DNA from: Litomosoides sigmodontis
Taxonomy: Eukaryota; Nematoda; Chromadorea; Rhabditida; Onchocercidae
Direction of reading: 5' to 3'
Assembly (NCBI GenBank): GCA_963070105.1
Contig: OY718808.1
Location: forward strand, 1,117,238 to 1,181,237
DNA: 64,000 bases
The translations under genes were made by a program, and so were the position numbers. Positions 1 through 12,458 of this stretch are shown in pieces (the first letter of the stretch is position 1; each line of letters begins with the position of its first letter). A model generated the notes under the pieces. It made no database searches, was not told the origin of the DNA, and was given only the letters and a program-made list of their open reading frames with translations.

Positions 1-449
1 TTAAATCATTTTAATGAATAAGAAGGTGAAATTTCTTTGTGAAATTTTATTAAATCCGTAATTTTATTGATAATTTATTCATTAAACAACCTTGTGCACA
101 CGTACGTACTAGCATAAAACTACTAAATTAAAAGTAGCAAAATTTAACAGTGTGAGAAATTATTCCAATTTTTACATTGCAAGTACTATCAAAACATATT
201 CCATGTTTTGTTTAATTAATTAATCGATTAATTAATGTTGAAATTTGAATGAAATTTTTGAAGTACTCTGTGCGCGATAAAATAAATTACAATCTACTTA
301 CGATAGCAAGATCATATTCATAACGCATGTAATTTAAATTAAATTTTCAAATTGTTCATTAAGTAATGCCATTTCTATCGTACGTAATTAATTTTCCTCT
401 GCTCTAGTAAAAGTTAATTTCAGCATTTCTTTTTTTTCTTTTGCTTCAG

Positions 450-2673
450 AATTGTGGACATTGGTAAATAATGCTGGATCACTGGGCGTTTACGGATACG
501 ACGATTGGTGTACGGTGGAGGAGTACCACAAAGATTTGGATGTGAACACTCTTGGCGTCATTCGAGTGACGCACGTTAGCATTAAGTGTATTTCGAGAGT
601 GAAAAAAAAAACGAAAAGTTTTTGTGATTTGCTTTTTTTTTCTACCTCTCAATTAGCTGCCAGTTTTTGCCTTTTGATTAATTTGCCGCTCAGCTAATTA
701 CCAAAATTTTAACTGCTAATTGTTGCTTTAAATTCTAAAATCTCAGTTTAATTGTGGCGGAAAAGTTGAAATTAGCTAATTTGTGAATGATTTGCTTAAT
801 TATATTGGAAAAATAGACAAAGTAATTTCGCAATATTTTAGGCATTTATGCCAATGTTGAAACAATCTCGTGGTCGAGTGATAGCAATAACGAGTGTTTG
901 CGGTCGTTTAGCGCTACCTGGAATGGGCCCTTATACTGTATCGAAATTTGCTACCGAAGCATACATCAACATTTTACGGTAATTTACAGAAATTTAGCAA
1001 GGAAGAGAAACATTTTAAAATAATTAATTATTAAGTTAATTAGTGATATATGTATTGTGTGTGTGTATGTGTGTAATTTATTTGGATTTGAAATGATGCT
1101 TTCACTAATATGTTGAAATAATTTCGGAACAAACAAAATTTTGTCAGTGCTCATTTAATTTCCTATTTTTTTTGGTTAGATAAAATCAGAAACTTAGAGT
1201 ATTTGTCAATTTGATATTTTGCTTTTAAGGAAAAATTTTGAAATGAAAAAAAAAACGAAGGATTTGATGAAATGCTAAAGGAATTTTGCATTTTACAGTA
1301 AAATTTTAGCCAAGAAGTGAGACAATTTGGCATACATTGTTCAATTGTGGAACCAGGACGATTTCGAACTGCGCTTTTGGATGGTAAAGCAATAAGTGAT
1401 CGTATCAGTCGTGCGTGGAATCGATTAGATAATGAACGAAAGAATGAATATGGTGGTGAAGCATTCAGGGAATTATGTATGTCTTTTCTTTTGTAAACAT
1501 AATTTTGGAAATGCGATGAGAAATGATTGCCACTAGTTTTAATCGAATTAGATCAAAATGGAAGAAGGAACTGCTCGAACACTTTGAAATGTTTTGCGCA
1601 CTTCATGAACGTGCAATTTTTTCGTGATTTTTTATATTTTAAACTTGCGCAACGATCAAAAATTGAGTAAAGGATAATTAATTGAAATTTGAATATGAAA
1701 AGGTTCGGGTGTGGGAAAAATCGACTGAACTGTTCCACAGATTCCCATGCCGGGAATCGAACCCGGGCCGCGTGGGTGAAAGCCACGAATCCTAGCCACT
1801 AGACCACATGGGACGCTGGTGTTGTGCTCAGAAAAGAAAATCTTGAAAATGGAAAAAAAATTGACGAAGTCTAAAATTAAGACTAATTTTCAGCGTTATT
1901 TTTTTTGCTCAAGCAAAATTTTGTGAAGTGAAGAAGAGCAAGTAAGGAAATAAAAAATTTCTTAATTTCAGAAAGATTTTTTAAAAATTTGCGAGGATAT
2001 CTAAAATAAAAAATTTTCAAACGGTTTATTTATACATGAAGATTGGGATTTAAGCTATTTACTTGTATATGAACTCGTAAAAATATTAGCTAGTTTTTTA
2101 TCCCTAAAATTTCAATTACTTATTTTTGCATTCGTGCTTTAATTTCCTTAATTCTTATTCAATACCTTTCGCAATTAGTCGATTAGTCGCAGCTTTGGAA
2201 TTTAGTAATAAATGTGTTGATCGATTGTAAGCGAATGAAAGTGCAAAGCGTGTAAATTCAAATGAAATTTCGCACAAGTAAATAATTTCATGCATTTTAA
2301 ATTTCATCATAAAAGATGTGTGTACGAGAAAAAAGAATTGGAATCGTTTTCAGACTGCAATCGTTGGCGTAAATTTTTGGACGATAGCGCGTCGCCATCG
2401 TTGAATTTAGTAGTTGATTCGTACTATCATGCAATCACAAGTACTTTTCCACGATTTCGTTACTGCATTGGATTGGACTCGATATTCCTGTTAATTCTAC
2501 TTGTTCCAATTAAATTACGTGATTTTCTTGTGTGTGATTTCACGTACTTCATAACTGGTTGGCCGCCGAGAGTGGTAACATCAGGATTCAATTCAATCAA
2601 AGCATTTCTTCCATCAAAAGATGCTATCATTGATTGGTGCGGGAAGAAAATTAAGCGAAATAAGACAATTTGA
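450..2673 (+). CDS. Short-chain dehydrogenase/reductase, retinol/hydroxysteroid dehydrogenase type (5' end outside window)
   Basis: Four exons with matching phases: 450-574, 842-978, 1310-1476 and 2354-2673 (stop TGA). The 249 visible codons hold the classical SDR core: the NNAG motif (LVNNAG) in the first exon, the catalytic Ser in ITSVCGR, and the YTVSK (YxxxK) active-site pair in the second. The third exon has the substrate-side IVEPGRFRT, and the last exon reads [19 protein letters not shown] with a hydrophobic C-terminal segment ([10 protein letters not shown]), as in membrane-associated RDH/HSD17B6-like enzymes. Such enzymes oxidise or reduce retinoids or steroids with NAD(P). The Rossmann GxxxGxG N-terminus lies upstream of the window, so the gene is cut by the window edge and not broken. 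The last intron (1477-2353) is unusually long here and carries an antisense tRNA. A poly(A) signal AATAAA is at 2786. The family is certain; the exact substrate is not. Confidence 0.88.
1742..1813 (-). tRNA. tRNA-Glu (anticodon TTC)
   Basis: Read on the minus strand, these 72 bases fold as a standard cloverleaf. The acceptor arm is TCCCATG paired with CATGGGA plus discriminator A. The A-box region is TGGTCTAGTGGC, the anticodon loop CTTTCAC gives TTC, and the B-box GGTTCGATTCC sits in the T arm. The sequence matches eukaryotic tRNA-Glu closely, including the characteristic TCACCC after the anticodon. There is no intron and CCA is not encoded. It lies antisense inside the last intron of the dehydrogenase gene, so RNA polymerase III would transcribe against the host gene. 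Confidence 0.95.
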
Positions 2674-3137
2674 AATTATAGCTGAAAAAAATTTTCATTT
2701 AATTGCACCAATTATTTGCTTTTCTCGGTTTTTTGTGCTGTTGATGTCCGCTTATCACATAACATTGTAGTCAAATTAACCGCTGAATAAAATGAGTAAT
2801 AAGCATGCAGCAGTAATTTCGCACAAATGAATTGGTTCAAATGTTGGAGTGAGTAAGCAAGCAGTGTGAAAAGAGGTGGCAGAAGGAGTGATAGTAATTC
2901 GCTCTCGAATTTCTACAAAAATTTTGGAGAAGATGGTGTAGTTGAAAGGTGAGTGATAACTGCAATGATACAGTACACAGAGTGTACAGTACACTAATTT
3001 TTTTTAAACTATGCATATACAAAGATGTGTAAATGTTATTTGCAGTATATCTTAATTTTTTTAATGATTAAAATGTGAAATTTATTGCTCATATTATGGA
3101 TGCTTCAGCGTTTGTATTTGTTTTTTAGCGATATAAT

Positions 3138-3177
3138 GAATAGTGATTGCTGTAGTCGAATAGTGATTACTGTAGCA
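3138..3177. repeat. Two-copy 20-bp tandem repeat
   Basis: GAATAGTGATTGCTGTAGTC is followed directly by a second copy with two or three changes. It looks like a local duplication. Confidence 0.7.
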
Positions 3178-4971
3178 GCACAGTAGCCTTCGTAGGATTA
3201 TAATTTTAGCGAATTTCTCAAGTTGCCGCTAATTGATTGTAGCAGTCGGCTGATGGCTTATGTCATTTGATAAGAATTAAGAAATACAGTGGATTAGTAA
3301 ATGGCAACAATCTTACACTGTAAGATTTCTGAACAAAATTCACAAATGCTATTAACGAATTATTATTGGAATTTAGGATTTTGAAATGGCAATGAGGGAC
3401 ATCTTCAGCGACTGTAAAAAAAGAAGGAAAGATTAAGCCATACAGGCTGAGCTATCACCGATAACTAATTTTCCTTCCCAATTTTCAGTTCTTCGCTCAA
3501 CAAGCAACGCCAATTTTACATCAATTTGTAGCATTGCAAATTATTATTTATGAAAAAAAAAAAAACGATGGAATCTAATTTTGCTCTGAATTCTTTCGCT
3601 TTCGCAAATTTGAAATCCAATAATATTTCCTGCTATTTTTGAATTAGTTGCGGCTAAAAAAAATGAAATAGGAGAATTGACAGTTCGATCAATTCTTGGA
3701 GCATAATGACCGTCTCCTTCATTCATCAAATTAATTCAGCGTACAATTCCTCAATTTAGGTCATTTCCTTTCCGAAACAATCAATACTTTGGCATTAAAA
3801 TAAAAATAAAAATTGACCGCCCTTTTTCCGAAAAAAGGAAAACGACGTCATTCTATTAAATATACCTTACGGCTGCTGCGTATACTTATTGAAATTGTCC
3901 CGTTATGTATGTATCAGTTCGAAAATTGCCATTTATTTCTATAAAAATTTTGCATGAATTACTGCTCTCTTTTTTTGTGACAATAAATTTTTCAATCATT
4001 TCTATTTCGTTAAATTGTGTTGGTGTAAATTTCAAAAAATCGATGATTAAAATTTTGTTGAAATTTGTTCAGTAATGGTGTTGCATAATGTATAGTAGTA
4101 GCTTACCTGTATTTGATAACATGTTGCCTACGGCTACTGTACTTGATAATGTCTCATATGCAATGTGTAGCTGCAACAAACTAGATTTAATCAGCAATAT
4201 CTGTTATTTATTATTTTAGTATATTAGTTCTAAGTAAAGTATTACTGATTATGCGTGGTAATCCACGGATGAATGCTTCAATGAATAATGTCAAAGCAAA
4301 CAGTAATAACAATAATTTGCAGTTGGAACTTAAAATTTGCTTTGTCTGAAGTGTTGTGCTAAAGTTGCTTGGAATGTATTTTAAACAAAAAAAGACTAAA
4401 CTTCAAACAACAGTGAATTTTTGAAATTGATGAAAATCCGATGGGATATGCAGAAAAATTTTGGTTAAACTATTTTAACATTTAAAACATTATTTTACAA
4501 ATGGAACAGAAGGGAGTGAAATTTAGAAGAATAAACATTTATGATGCTAATTAAAATTAATAATTTAATATCTTTAAGTGGGCTACTTCATTGTTTAATT
4601 GTTTGAAACTTTTGCAATTCCATGTCACTTTATTATGATGTCAAAATTAATAGAAATTTAAGTAATTAACTCCATCTTCTTCCTCGTCTTCAATTCTCCT
4701 AACTGTCTTAATTGTTCCGATATGAATATTTCTAACTTCAATGTAAAGATTACAATAAAATAATGGAATGCATTATTTTCCTCTAATTAATAATATTTCT
4801 AATAATAAAATTAAAGATTTACAGGCATTCTTTGTAATTAAAAATGCAAAATTTTGTAATTATTATTCATACTATACGAAGTAGTAGTGGATTTTTAAAA
4901 CAGATGAATTATTTGAAACATTAACCCAACCTTCTTTGATTTTAAACGACAATTAGGTCAATGTATCGGTG

Positions 4972-4973
<2 letters not shown>

Positions 4974-5016
<43 letters not shown>

Positions 5017-5030
5017 GTGTGTGTGTGTGC
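4974..5030. repeat. (TG)n microsatellite
   Basis: About 28 TG units with a few C interruptions. The His/Thr-rich reading frame across it on the minus strand is an artefact of the repeat. Confidence 0.95.
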
Positions 5031-6470
5031 GCATGGCCAGTATCAGTTGTTGTTGCACAAGTGACCATAAGTGACCATTCACTCTAAGACGTGTACACTC
5101 ATCCGCCTGGTACAGGTGACCATTCATTTCACGACATATTCCACATTAGCAATTGATAATTAATCATCGGTTCATGATCATCACTGATGAATGTAACATT
5201 TTCTAATTTTATTTACTTTAATATCAGCCAAAAGTTGTCCTTGAAATTTATCGTCCACAAATGATTTCTCTATTTGTTCCCATTTAATGTATTTGCTATA
5301 TTTTGAAGTGTAACTTTTATTCAAAAGGCTACTTTCACTTTACTAACAAACAATAATAACTAATCGATTAAATTTAGCAAAATTTTCCTCCCAAATATTT
5401 TTCTATTCATTAAAATGTCTTATTGAGTAATAGGATCTATTGCTATTATGTACTATAAGCAGCAGTTCTCTGTTTATTGCAATAATTAAGTAAAAATTTG
5501 CGGTAAAGGAGCATTTAACAAATTTCAACTAATTTCCACTTAATTACCAGTGAAATAAATTAGCTCGCAATACATGCATGCATTACACAACTTTTTTAAG
5601 CAATGATAATTTAATTAAGCAACAAAGTAACAGTGATAATTTAGTAAGGAACGGTTAATTGGACTACTTGTACTAAGATCAAAGAGCAAATTTAACTGCT
5701 GAACAGTGAATTAACAATTTAATTACAGTCTGGAAGAGTGTGGAAGAGAAGATTTTAGAGAAAAACCAATGAGTGGCACTGGAATGGATGAGTTGAGTGT
5801 TTGATCGTTGCACTGCCATTTCATGAAGTATTTAGGAGTGAGTGCTTGCTTGATTATTCGAAAAGCAAGCTAATTGAAAGTTTAACAAATGTATTGCCGA
5901 CAATTGTTAGTTTATCAGGGAAGGTGATAAGTGTGCAGAGGTAACAGTTGAATCAATTTTCGCTCAAAAGCAAAATTTAAATGCTTTTGATGAAATCGTT
6001 GAAGTCTTCACAAAACGAGTCGTTTTTGTTTTTTTTTACAATTTTTCCTTTTGTTTAGCCGTCCTACTACAATTGATGAATGAATGAATGAAGCGAAGTT
6101 CATTTGTTTCGTAATTGAATGATTAAATAGTGAAGCAATAATTAGCTTGAAGCTGATTGCTACTTCAATGTTTACTACTTGAACATTTCGAACGAATTAT
6201 TTGAACGCATAATACCGATAATTATTCTTACAGCTTGACCTACTTTTTGACACAGATAATTCCACTTCAATTGAATCGTTTTGAAATTCATCGCTTCAAA
6301 AAACGAATTAATAAAATTTCTACAACAGTAACAACAACAGGAACAGCAAAATTTTCATGCGTCATTAAATATAATTAGGGTGTTGCGGGAGCTCTCTTGC
6401 ATTCTTTTTTTTTTCTCTCTTACATTTATTAAAATCAATTTAAATGATTAGCGCAGAGAAAAGGGATTAA

Positions 6471-9400
6471 ATGAATGGGGTCGGTTTGAACGATCATTCA
6501 AGACACGGGCAGAGACATCTCAGTGCTACTACAACAAGAACAACAGCAACTACCACTACTGCCACAACAATAACAGCAACAGCAACAACAACAACAAAAG
6601 CAGCAACAACAACGACAACAACAACAACAACAACAGCAGCAGCAACAACAGCAACAACAACAATAGCAGCAGCTACAACAACAACAACAACAACAGCTTC
6701 ACCAATAATCAGAATACAAGGATTACCAAAAATTAGTAGTTGTGGCGAGAAACGAGGTATTCTGCGGAGTCTTTCATTTCAGGTAAAAAAAAAAATTAAA
6801 AAATTCATTAAGGCTTAAAATTTTTTATTGATTGAATGAAGGAATGCTATGATTTTGTCGATCTGAAATAACAGATTACAGATTTGAGTTGAATTTTCTA
6901 AGCAATCAGAAAGAGAAAAATCACTCATTCCACTTGCCAACAAGAGGAATGACAAGGATGTGAATTAAATTAAAAGGCAAAATAAAAATAACTCATTGGC
7001 GGTGTATTTTCAGTTTAGTACATCGTTAAATCGTGGTCGTCGTCGCATAGCTGGTGTGCTTTCGGATGAAACCGAACAGCAAAGCGCAAATGGCCTCATA
7101 GACAGTAAGCCAAATCGTCTTGAATTAGCAATGTATTCGTCAGCACTTGGCGTCCAGCACTACGGTATTATGTTGAAGCAAAGTAAACGGAAAAATCGTA
7201 CAGCAAAATGGAATAAGCGGTATGATCAAATGCACGCATGAACATTTCTATTTGAGTTTAAAATTTGAATTTTTTGAAATTTTATGAAGCTATATTTGGT
7301 ATTATCCAACTTGCAATTGCGCTTTCTTAATTTAATCAAACGAAGAAAATGAGGAAATTGCGGTGAATCGTATTTGATTTTCAGGTTTTTTATACTCAAA
7401 GAATGCTTTTTAATTTATTACAAAGTATCGGCGAAAAAACTATTCGAGAAGACAAGACGAATGAACTTACATCCAAAGGTATTTCTAATCCTTAACAATC
7501 GCTACTGCTATTACTGTATTATCACTGTTATCAATTTTTATTAATTACTGTCAGTGCTGTTACTGTTTTTTCACACTATTATTGGTATTTGTTGTTTTAC
7601 TTCTCCTCCATTTTATTTTTTAATTATGCTAATAGAAAAATATATGACAAATTTAGCAGCGAATAATATATGGAGTTGTGCTCCTGTAAAATTCCTCATG
7701 CTAATAAAATGAAGTGATTTGCATGTGATAATTTTTTGATTCTTTGATCCTTTCATTCCTCTGTCTCTCCCTCTCTCTCTCTGTCTCTTTGAGTTAAATT
7801 TAATTAAATTCTCTTTCCAATAGCCCACTCAATCCTCAATCATTTGCGGAATGATGAGTGATATTTCCCAGCGTTTCGATTTCTTCTAAATTCTTCTCGC
7901 CTCCTCACAAACAGATATTTTCCACTCATTCACTGCAAACACTTATCGAAATACTGAAATTGATGCAATTTGAATTTACATATTAGGGAATAGTTCCGCT
8001 TGTTGGCTGCTCCGTGGTCGCTGGTCAAGATCATGGACACAAGAACTGCTTGCTGATAACGCATACACAATTCAAATCAGCTATTATTGTTTGTGCGCCA
8101 GATTCGAAGGTACAAGAAAGTTGGCTGACTGCCTTACGTGACGCTACGAAAATGTTAGTGAAAAATTAGACTGAAATTATCAGTAATTTTCTGGGGGAAA
8201 AAAAACGCAAGAAGAAAGGAGCGAAATTGCCAATTTAATTTCGACGAAAAACGAAAAAAACCATATATTTGTTGAAATTAGCACGCAAAAGATTGTTTTC
8301 ATAAAAATAAAAGTGAAAAAATTGTATTTCATCCTTCTATTAGTGGTAACCTGTTAATTTAATGCTATAGTTGCTCTTTTTCAATTTACGTTGTTATTCA
8401 AATTATCTTCGCTTTATAATTTCATTTTGTGGTTTGAATTTTTGCAAAATAATACTTTGTGAAAATTTCATTTTGCCATTTCGCTCCCCCATAATTTCAT
8501 TTTACTTGATTTTCTTAATTTTCAAATTAAAATTAAAAATAGAAAATGAATTGAGTGAAATTAGTGGTATGAAATGGTATTGCATAAAATTTCAAAAAAA
8601 AGATCCAATTAATTAAATGATTAAAATTTTTAGCTCGTATAAGAATACAACATCGTGGGAAAAATTAGTGGAAGAACTGGAGAGCCGTGGTGTGCTGCTA
8701 AGCGAGGAGAAGCGAATGTACGAGGAAAAGCTATTAGCAGAAGCACAAGCACGTCAGGAGGAGCATTGCCGCTATTTGGTTCGAGTTATTTTGTTCGACA
8801 AAATTTTTTTTCAACTTTTGAAAAAGCAAATAATCGAAGTGTTAATTAATTTTATTTTAAATTTGTTCAAAAAAAAACTTCCGACTTTTCGAAAAAAAAA
8901 CACTTTTTTTCCATTCTACGCTATTTTGCAAATATTTATGGCAAAAGTTCCAAAGAAAATAATTTGCATGCTAATCCCAACAACTTTAAATGATTAAGAA
9001 TTGAAATAAATGTGATAAATTTTGGTGTAAAAGAAAAAATTTCAATGTCACTTTTTTTCCTGTTCGTTTTTAAATTTTAAATGTGTAAAATTGATAAACG
9101 ATCTCTCATTTTCATCTCTCTTGCAATTGTTACAGTGCCTTGAGAGAGTGAAAGATGAATTGGAGAGAGAGCGTGAGAGGTTAATTCGAATGACGAAGAA
9201 ATTGAAGGATGACTTACAAAGCGTAAAAAAGTTAGATATATGGCTTTTTCCAAATTTAATTTTAACCAGTCATCTAATTACAGTTGCAATTAATGTTGCT
9301 TCCTTCGTTCGTCCCTACATTCCTAAATGCAAAAATTTTATTACAAATTTTTTATCAAAAAATTTTATTCCTTTCGCGCATATCGCTTCAACCTTTTTCA

Positions 9401-11316
9401 TTGAATAGAAATTAAATTAATTTAGCGAAAACAAATATCTGTGTAATTTCATTTACTAATAACAATCATTTAACAGTGAATTGAAAATAACGAATGAGAC
9501 GAAACGAACATTGGAGCAGGAGAAAATCTCGCTAAATGCTAAAACTGAACATCTTGTCAGCAATATGCAGGTGTCTAATTCATCAAATTACAATTTGAAA
9601 AACCTAACAAGGTTAAATAGGAAAGTGAACTCAAAAGAGAAAGAGAAAAAATTTGATTTCTGATGAATTAATTATTATCAATTCGTTATTTTTAACGATT
9701 TTCTTGAATTTCTTCAACAAATTTTGCTAGATTAATTGTGATAAAGCATTTTAATCTATTTTTTTAATTTTAATCTAATTTCATAAACTAGCGAATTAAA
9801 ATCGCTTTTTTTCAAAAGTTACCTCACCTGAATTCATTCGCTAATTCAAATAGCAAATGACTGTACCATGTTCATTTTTAGTCTCTAAATTTGGAGAAAT
9901 CAAAAATTGAAGAGCAAGTATCATCGATAATCAGGGAGCGTGAAAAATTTCTACTTGAAAATCAAAATTTATCAATTGTAACATGTCAGTTGAAAAATCG
10001 ATTGATGGAAATTGAAACAAAAACGAATTGCATTTTAGCGGAAAAGGAACGGGTGGAAGCAATGTACGCTTGCAGTGGTTTTCTATTGCTTGATTTATTC
10101 TTTATGCTAAATTAATCAGTCGATTTAATTTAAATTAATGAAGTTTATTCAAAAATTTTCCTCATTGAATAATTTACTGGTTGAAATTTTAGGCTTCGTC
10201 TAAACGAAAAGAAAACAATTGATCTGGAGAAGGAGAGAGAATACTACAATAGTCAAACGATGGAACTCTTAAATTCATTAAAGGTTTGAAATTTCATTAG
10301 CAAGCTTCGTAAATTTTATTCTTTAAATTCATTAAAATAATTTTTTATGTATTTTTTAAAAAAATTTTCAATTTATTTGTTTGTCAAAAAAGTTTAAATA
10401 ATCATCATTTTTACTTTTTTTTTAGGATAAATTGATGCAAATTATAAACTTCTTGTTTCTCTTTTAAAATAAATTATTTTATAACTATTATTTCTATTCT
10501 GTATTAGCTTTGACATATTTGTTTCTTTGTCAATTTTCGTCCTTTTGAACTATTAAAAAAAAAGATAGAAATGTGTAAATTAAAAAAGAGAAAGAGAACA
10601 AATGAATAATTGTAGCTTTAATGAAACGCTTTTGATGTCAGGAAGTAAGCGAACAACGTGATCTAACGGAGGCCGAATTAAAAGATGAAGTGATGGCACG
10701 GATAGGTGCCGAGAAGCAACTTCAGGCTGCAGAAAAAGCCTTGGAGCATTTAGAAACAGCCCTGAAATTAACTGGGGCACAAATGAGCGAACTACAGGAA
10801 CATATTATGCCTGACGTTCACAAATTACGAGGTGAAATGATGGGAAAATTAAGTCAAAATAAGTAATTTGTGAACATCTATGCAATTTCACCTCAATTAC
10901 ATTAGCCTTTTGGTGATCATTTTTTATTGTAGCGCATTATAAGCATAAAAATTTACAATTTAAAATTAGAAGATGAAGAGAAATGAAAATGAACTACCTT
11001 ATATTAACAGATATACATATGTTTGCTTATTTTTGCAAGTCTTTTTTTTTTAGAATTTTTCGAACAGTGTGCTGAAATATCTAAAATGGACGCAAGTCGA
11101 CCGATTATTATGCGAAATGCCATACACGCACGTCGTTCATTGAGACGTAGCAAAACACGTATACGTGGTTCATTCCGACGTAAATTAGCACCAGCTGTTA
11201 CAGTGAAACAATCATTACCTACAACAGGATACAGCACTCCCACATCACTAGTTGAAATGTCAAACCCGGAGGAACCAATACCAAAAATTGAACCAAACAG
11301 TCTAATGCATCTATAA
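6471..11316 (+). CDS. PLEKHD1: PLEKHD1 ortholog: PH domain and coiled-coil protein
   Basis: Eleven phase-matched exons: 6471-6782, 7014-7219, 7385-7478, 7987-8153, 8634-8778, 9136-9230, 9477-9570, 9882-10063, 10193-10283, 10642-10831 and 11054-11316 (612 aa). After a Thr/Ala-rich leader comes a PH domain (about residues 125-225): HYGIMLKQS, AKWNKRFFILKECFLIYY, NLHPKGIVPLVGC, and the closing helix around VQESWLTALRDATK. A long heptad-rich coiled coil follows, with EREYYNSQTMELLNSLK. The conserved tail reads LREFFEQCAEI and PIIMRNAIHARR, then a basic RRSLRRSKTRIRGSFRRK stretch. The domain order and the PIIMRN tail are diagnostic of vertebrate PLEKHD1. PH domains bind phosphoinositides or proteins; the role of this protein is poorly known. 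The start ATG is preceded by an in-frame TAA, with a possible acceptor (GCGCAG) ending at 6456. A poly(A) signal is at 11432. Confidence 0.93.
6530..6705 (+). repeat. CAA/CAG-type trinucleotide repeat within the PLEKHD1 first exon
   Basis: Imperfect ACA, GCA and ACT triplets (about 55) are read in the Thr/Ala frame, giving a low-complexity Thr/Ala-rich leader of roughly 55 residues just after the start codon. Read in the neighbouring frame the same DNA would encode polyglutamine. A length change that is not a multiple of three would break the gene. Confidence 0.85.
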
Positions 11317-12458
11317 ATTAAACTTGTAATTCTGAGTAAACAGAACCTTTCGTGTTCATTTTGAAGATTACGAAAAAATTATAACTCAAACTAATAATGT
11401 TGCATGCAACACCGCTATGACATTTGACTTTAATAAAGCAAAAATTAGATATACGAATATTGCTTATAGCTATGGAGGACGAGCGAAACAGTAATTATTA
11501 TAAAACGAATTCCTATAGAACGATTAAGAAATTATAGATTTTTTTTCCCACTGAGTAAGCTCTAATTAAAAAAAAAACATAATATAGTGAAAGCAGTGAT
11601 TGAAATGCTAAGGTATACCTTGACGTGATAAACGCATGACAAGAGTAATTCATGAAAAAAGGTATTTGTGTCTTCAATAGCTTAGTCAGCTATTACTGTA
11701 AATGAAGAGAGGAGTTTAAAATATGTATTCCTTTCTATCCTTTTTAGCGTATTAATCAATTACCTATGTGTATGATAGATTGTTGCTGGATAAGCTAATC
11801 TTTACTACAAAATAAGATTTGCGATGTAAATAAACATCAAAATATTTTTAAATATATTATTCGTTTTGAATAACCAAGATATGTTCCATTCAATACAATA
11901 CAATTTAAAGAGAGATAAACTTTCAACATTATAAAAATATTGCAATCTCCATGTTTTGCAAAGACTTCCAGAAATCACTGAAGATAGGAAAGTAACGTCA
12001 TGTGGAACAACTTGCAGTAAACACAGCTTTAATTGTAATGGGTCAACATCACGACCTACTATTTTGGATACGATAAAATCAATATACAAAATGAGTTACA
12101 TTTAATGATCATAATTTCGATAACACACAAAAGTGCTCAACATATCAACTTATAAAAGATCGAAATGCAAATAAGGACGACAATGATTGACACGAAAAAA
12201 ATAGAAACACATTTTGGAAAATTTTCCACGCACTATAAAATTTGAAGAGTAATGAAAGTGCAGTAGGAAATATAAAAAGAATAAAAAACAACTCAGTAAA
12301 CAAGTCCAAAAAAACTTTCGAGTGCCCTGAAATTTTATGAAGTTTTGCGAACTCTCAAGAGCCACACTGGAAACCGAAAAGGTGCAAAATGTTTACGACT
12401 GAAAATTCTCTACTAGAACAGAAAATTGAATAGCGAAGAACGATATGATTATCACTGC
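11317..12458. other. Convergent 3' region between PLEKHD1 and IDE
   Basis: Holds the PLEKHD1 3' UTR with AATAAA at 11432-11437 and the untranslated 3' side of IDE on the other strand. No further gene seen. Confidence 0.6.

Larger units (their letters stand above)
2674..6456. other. Intergenic stretch, no clear gene
   Basis: About 3.8 kb of AT-rich sequence between the dehydrogenase and PLEKHD1. It holds the probable dehydrogenase poly(A) signal (2786-2791), a short GC-richer piece at 2855-2931 that could be read as an exon ending at a GTGAGT donor, a 20-bp tandem duplication (3138-3177) and a TG dinucleotide run (4974-5030). I see no homology to a known protein. Confidence 0.5.

Noticed and set aside
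2855..2949. Possible exon ending at GTGAGT upstream of PLEKHD1
   Set aside because: One open frame reads GGRRSDSNSLSNFYKNFGED, but the only downstream continuation runs into the 20-bp tandem duplication and stops; not enough to call a gene.
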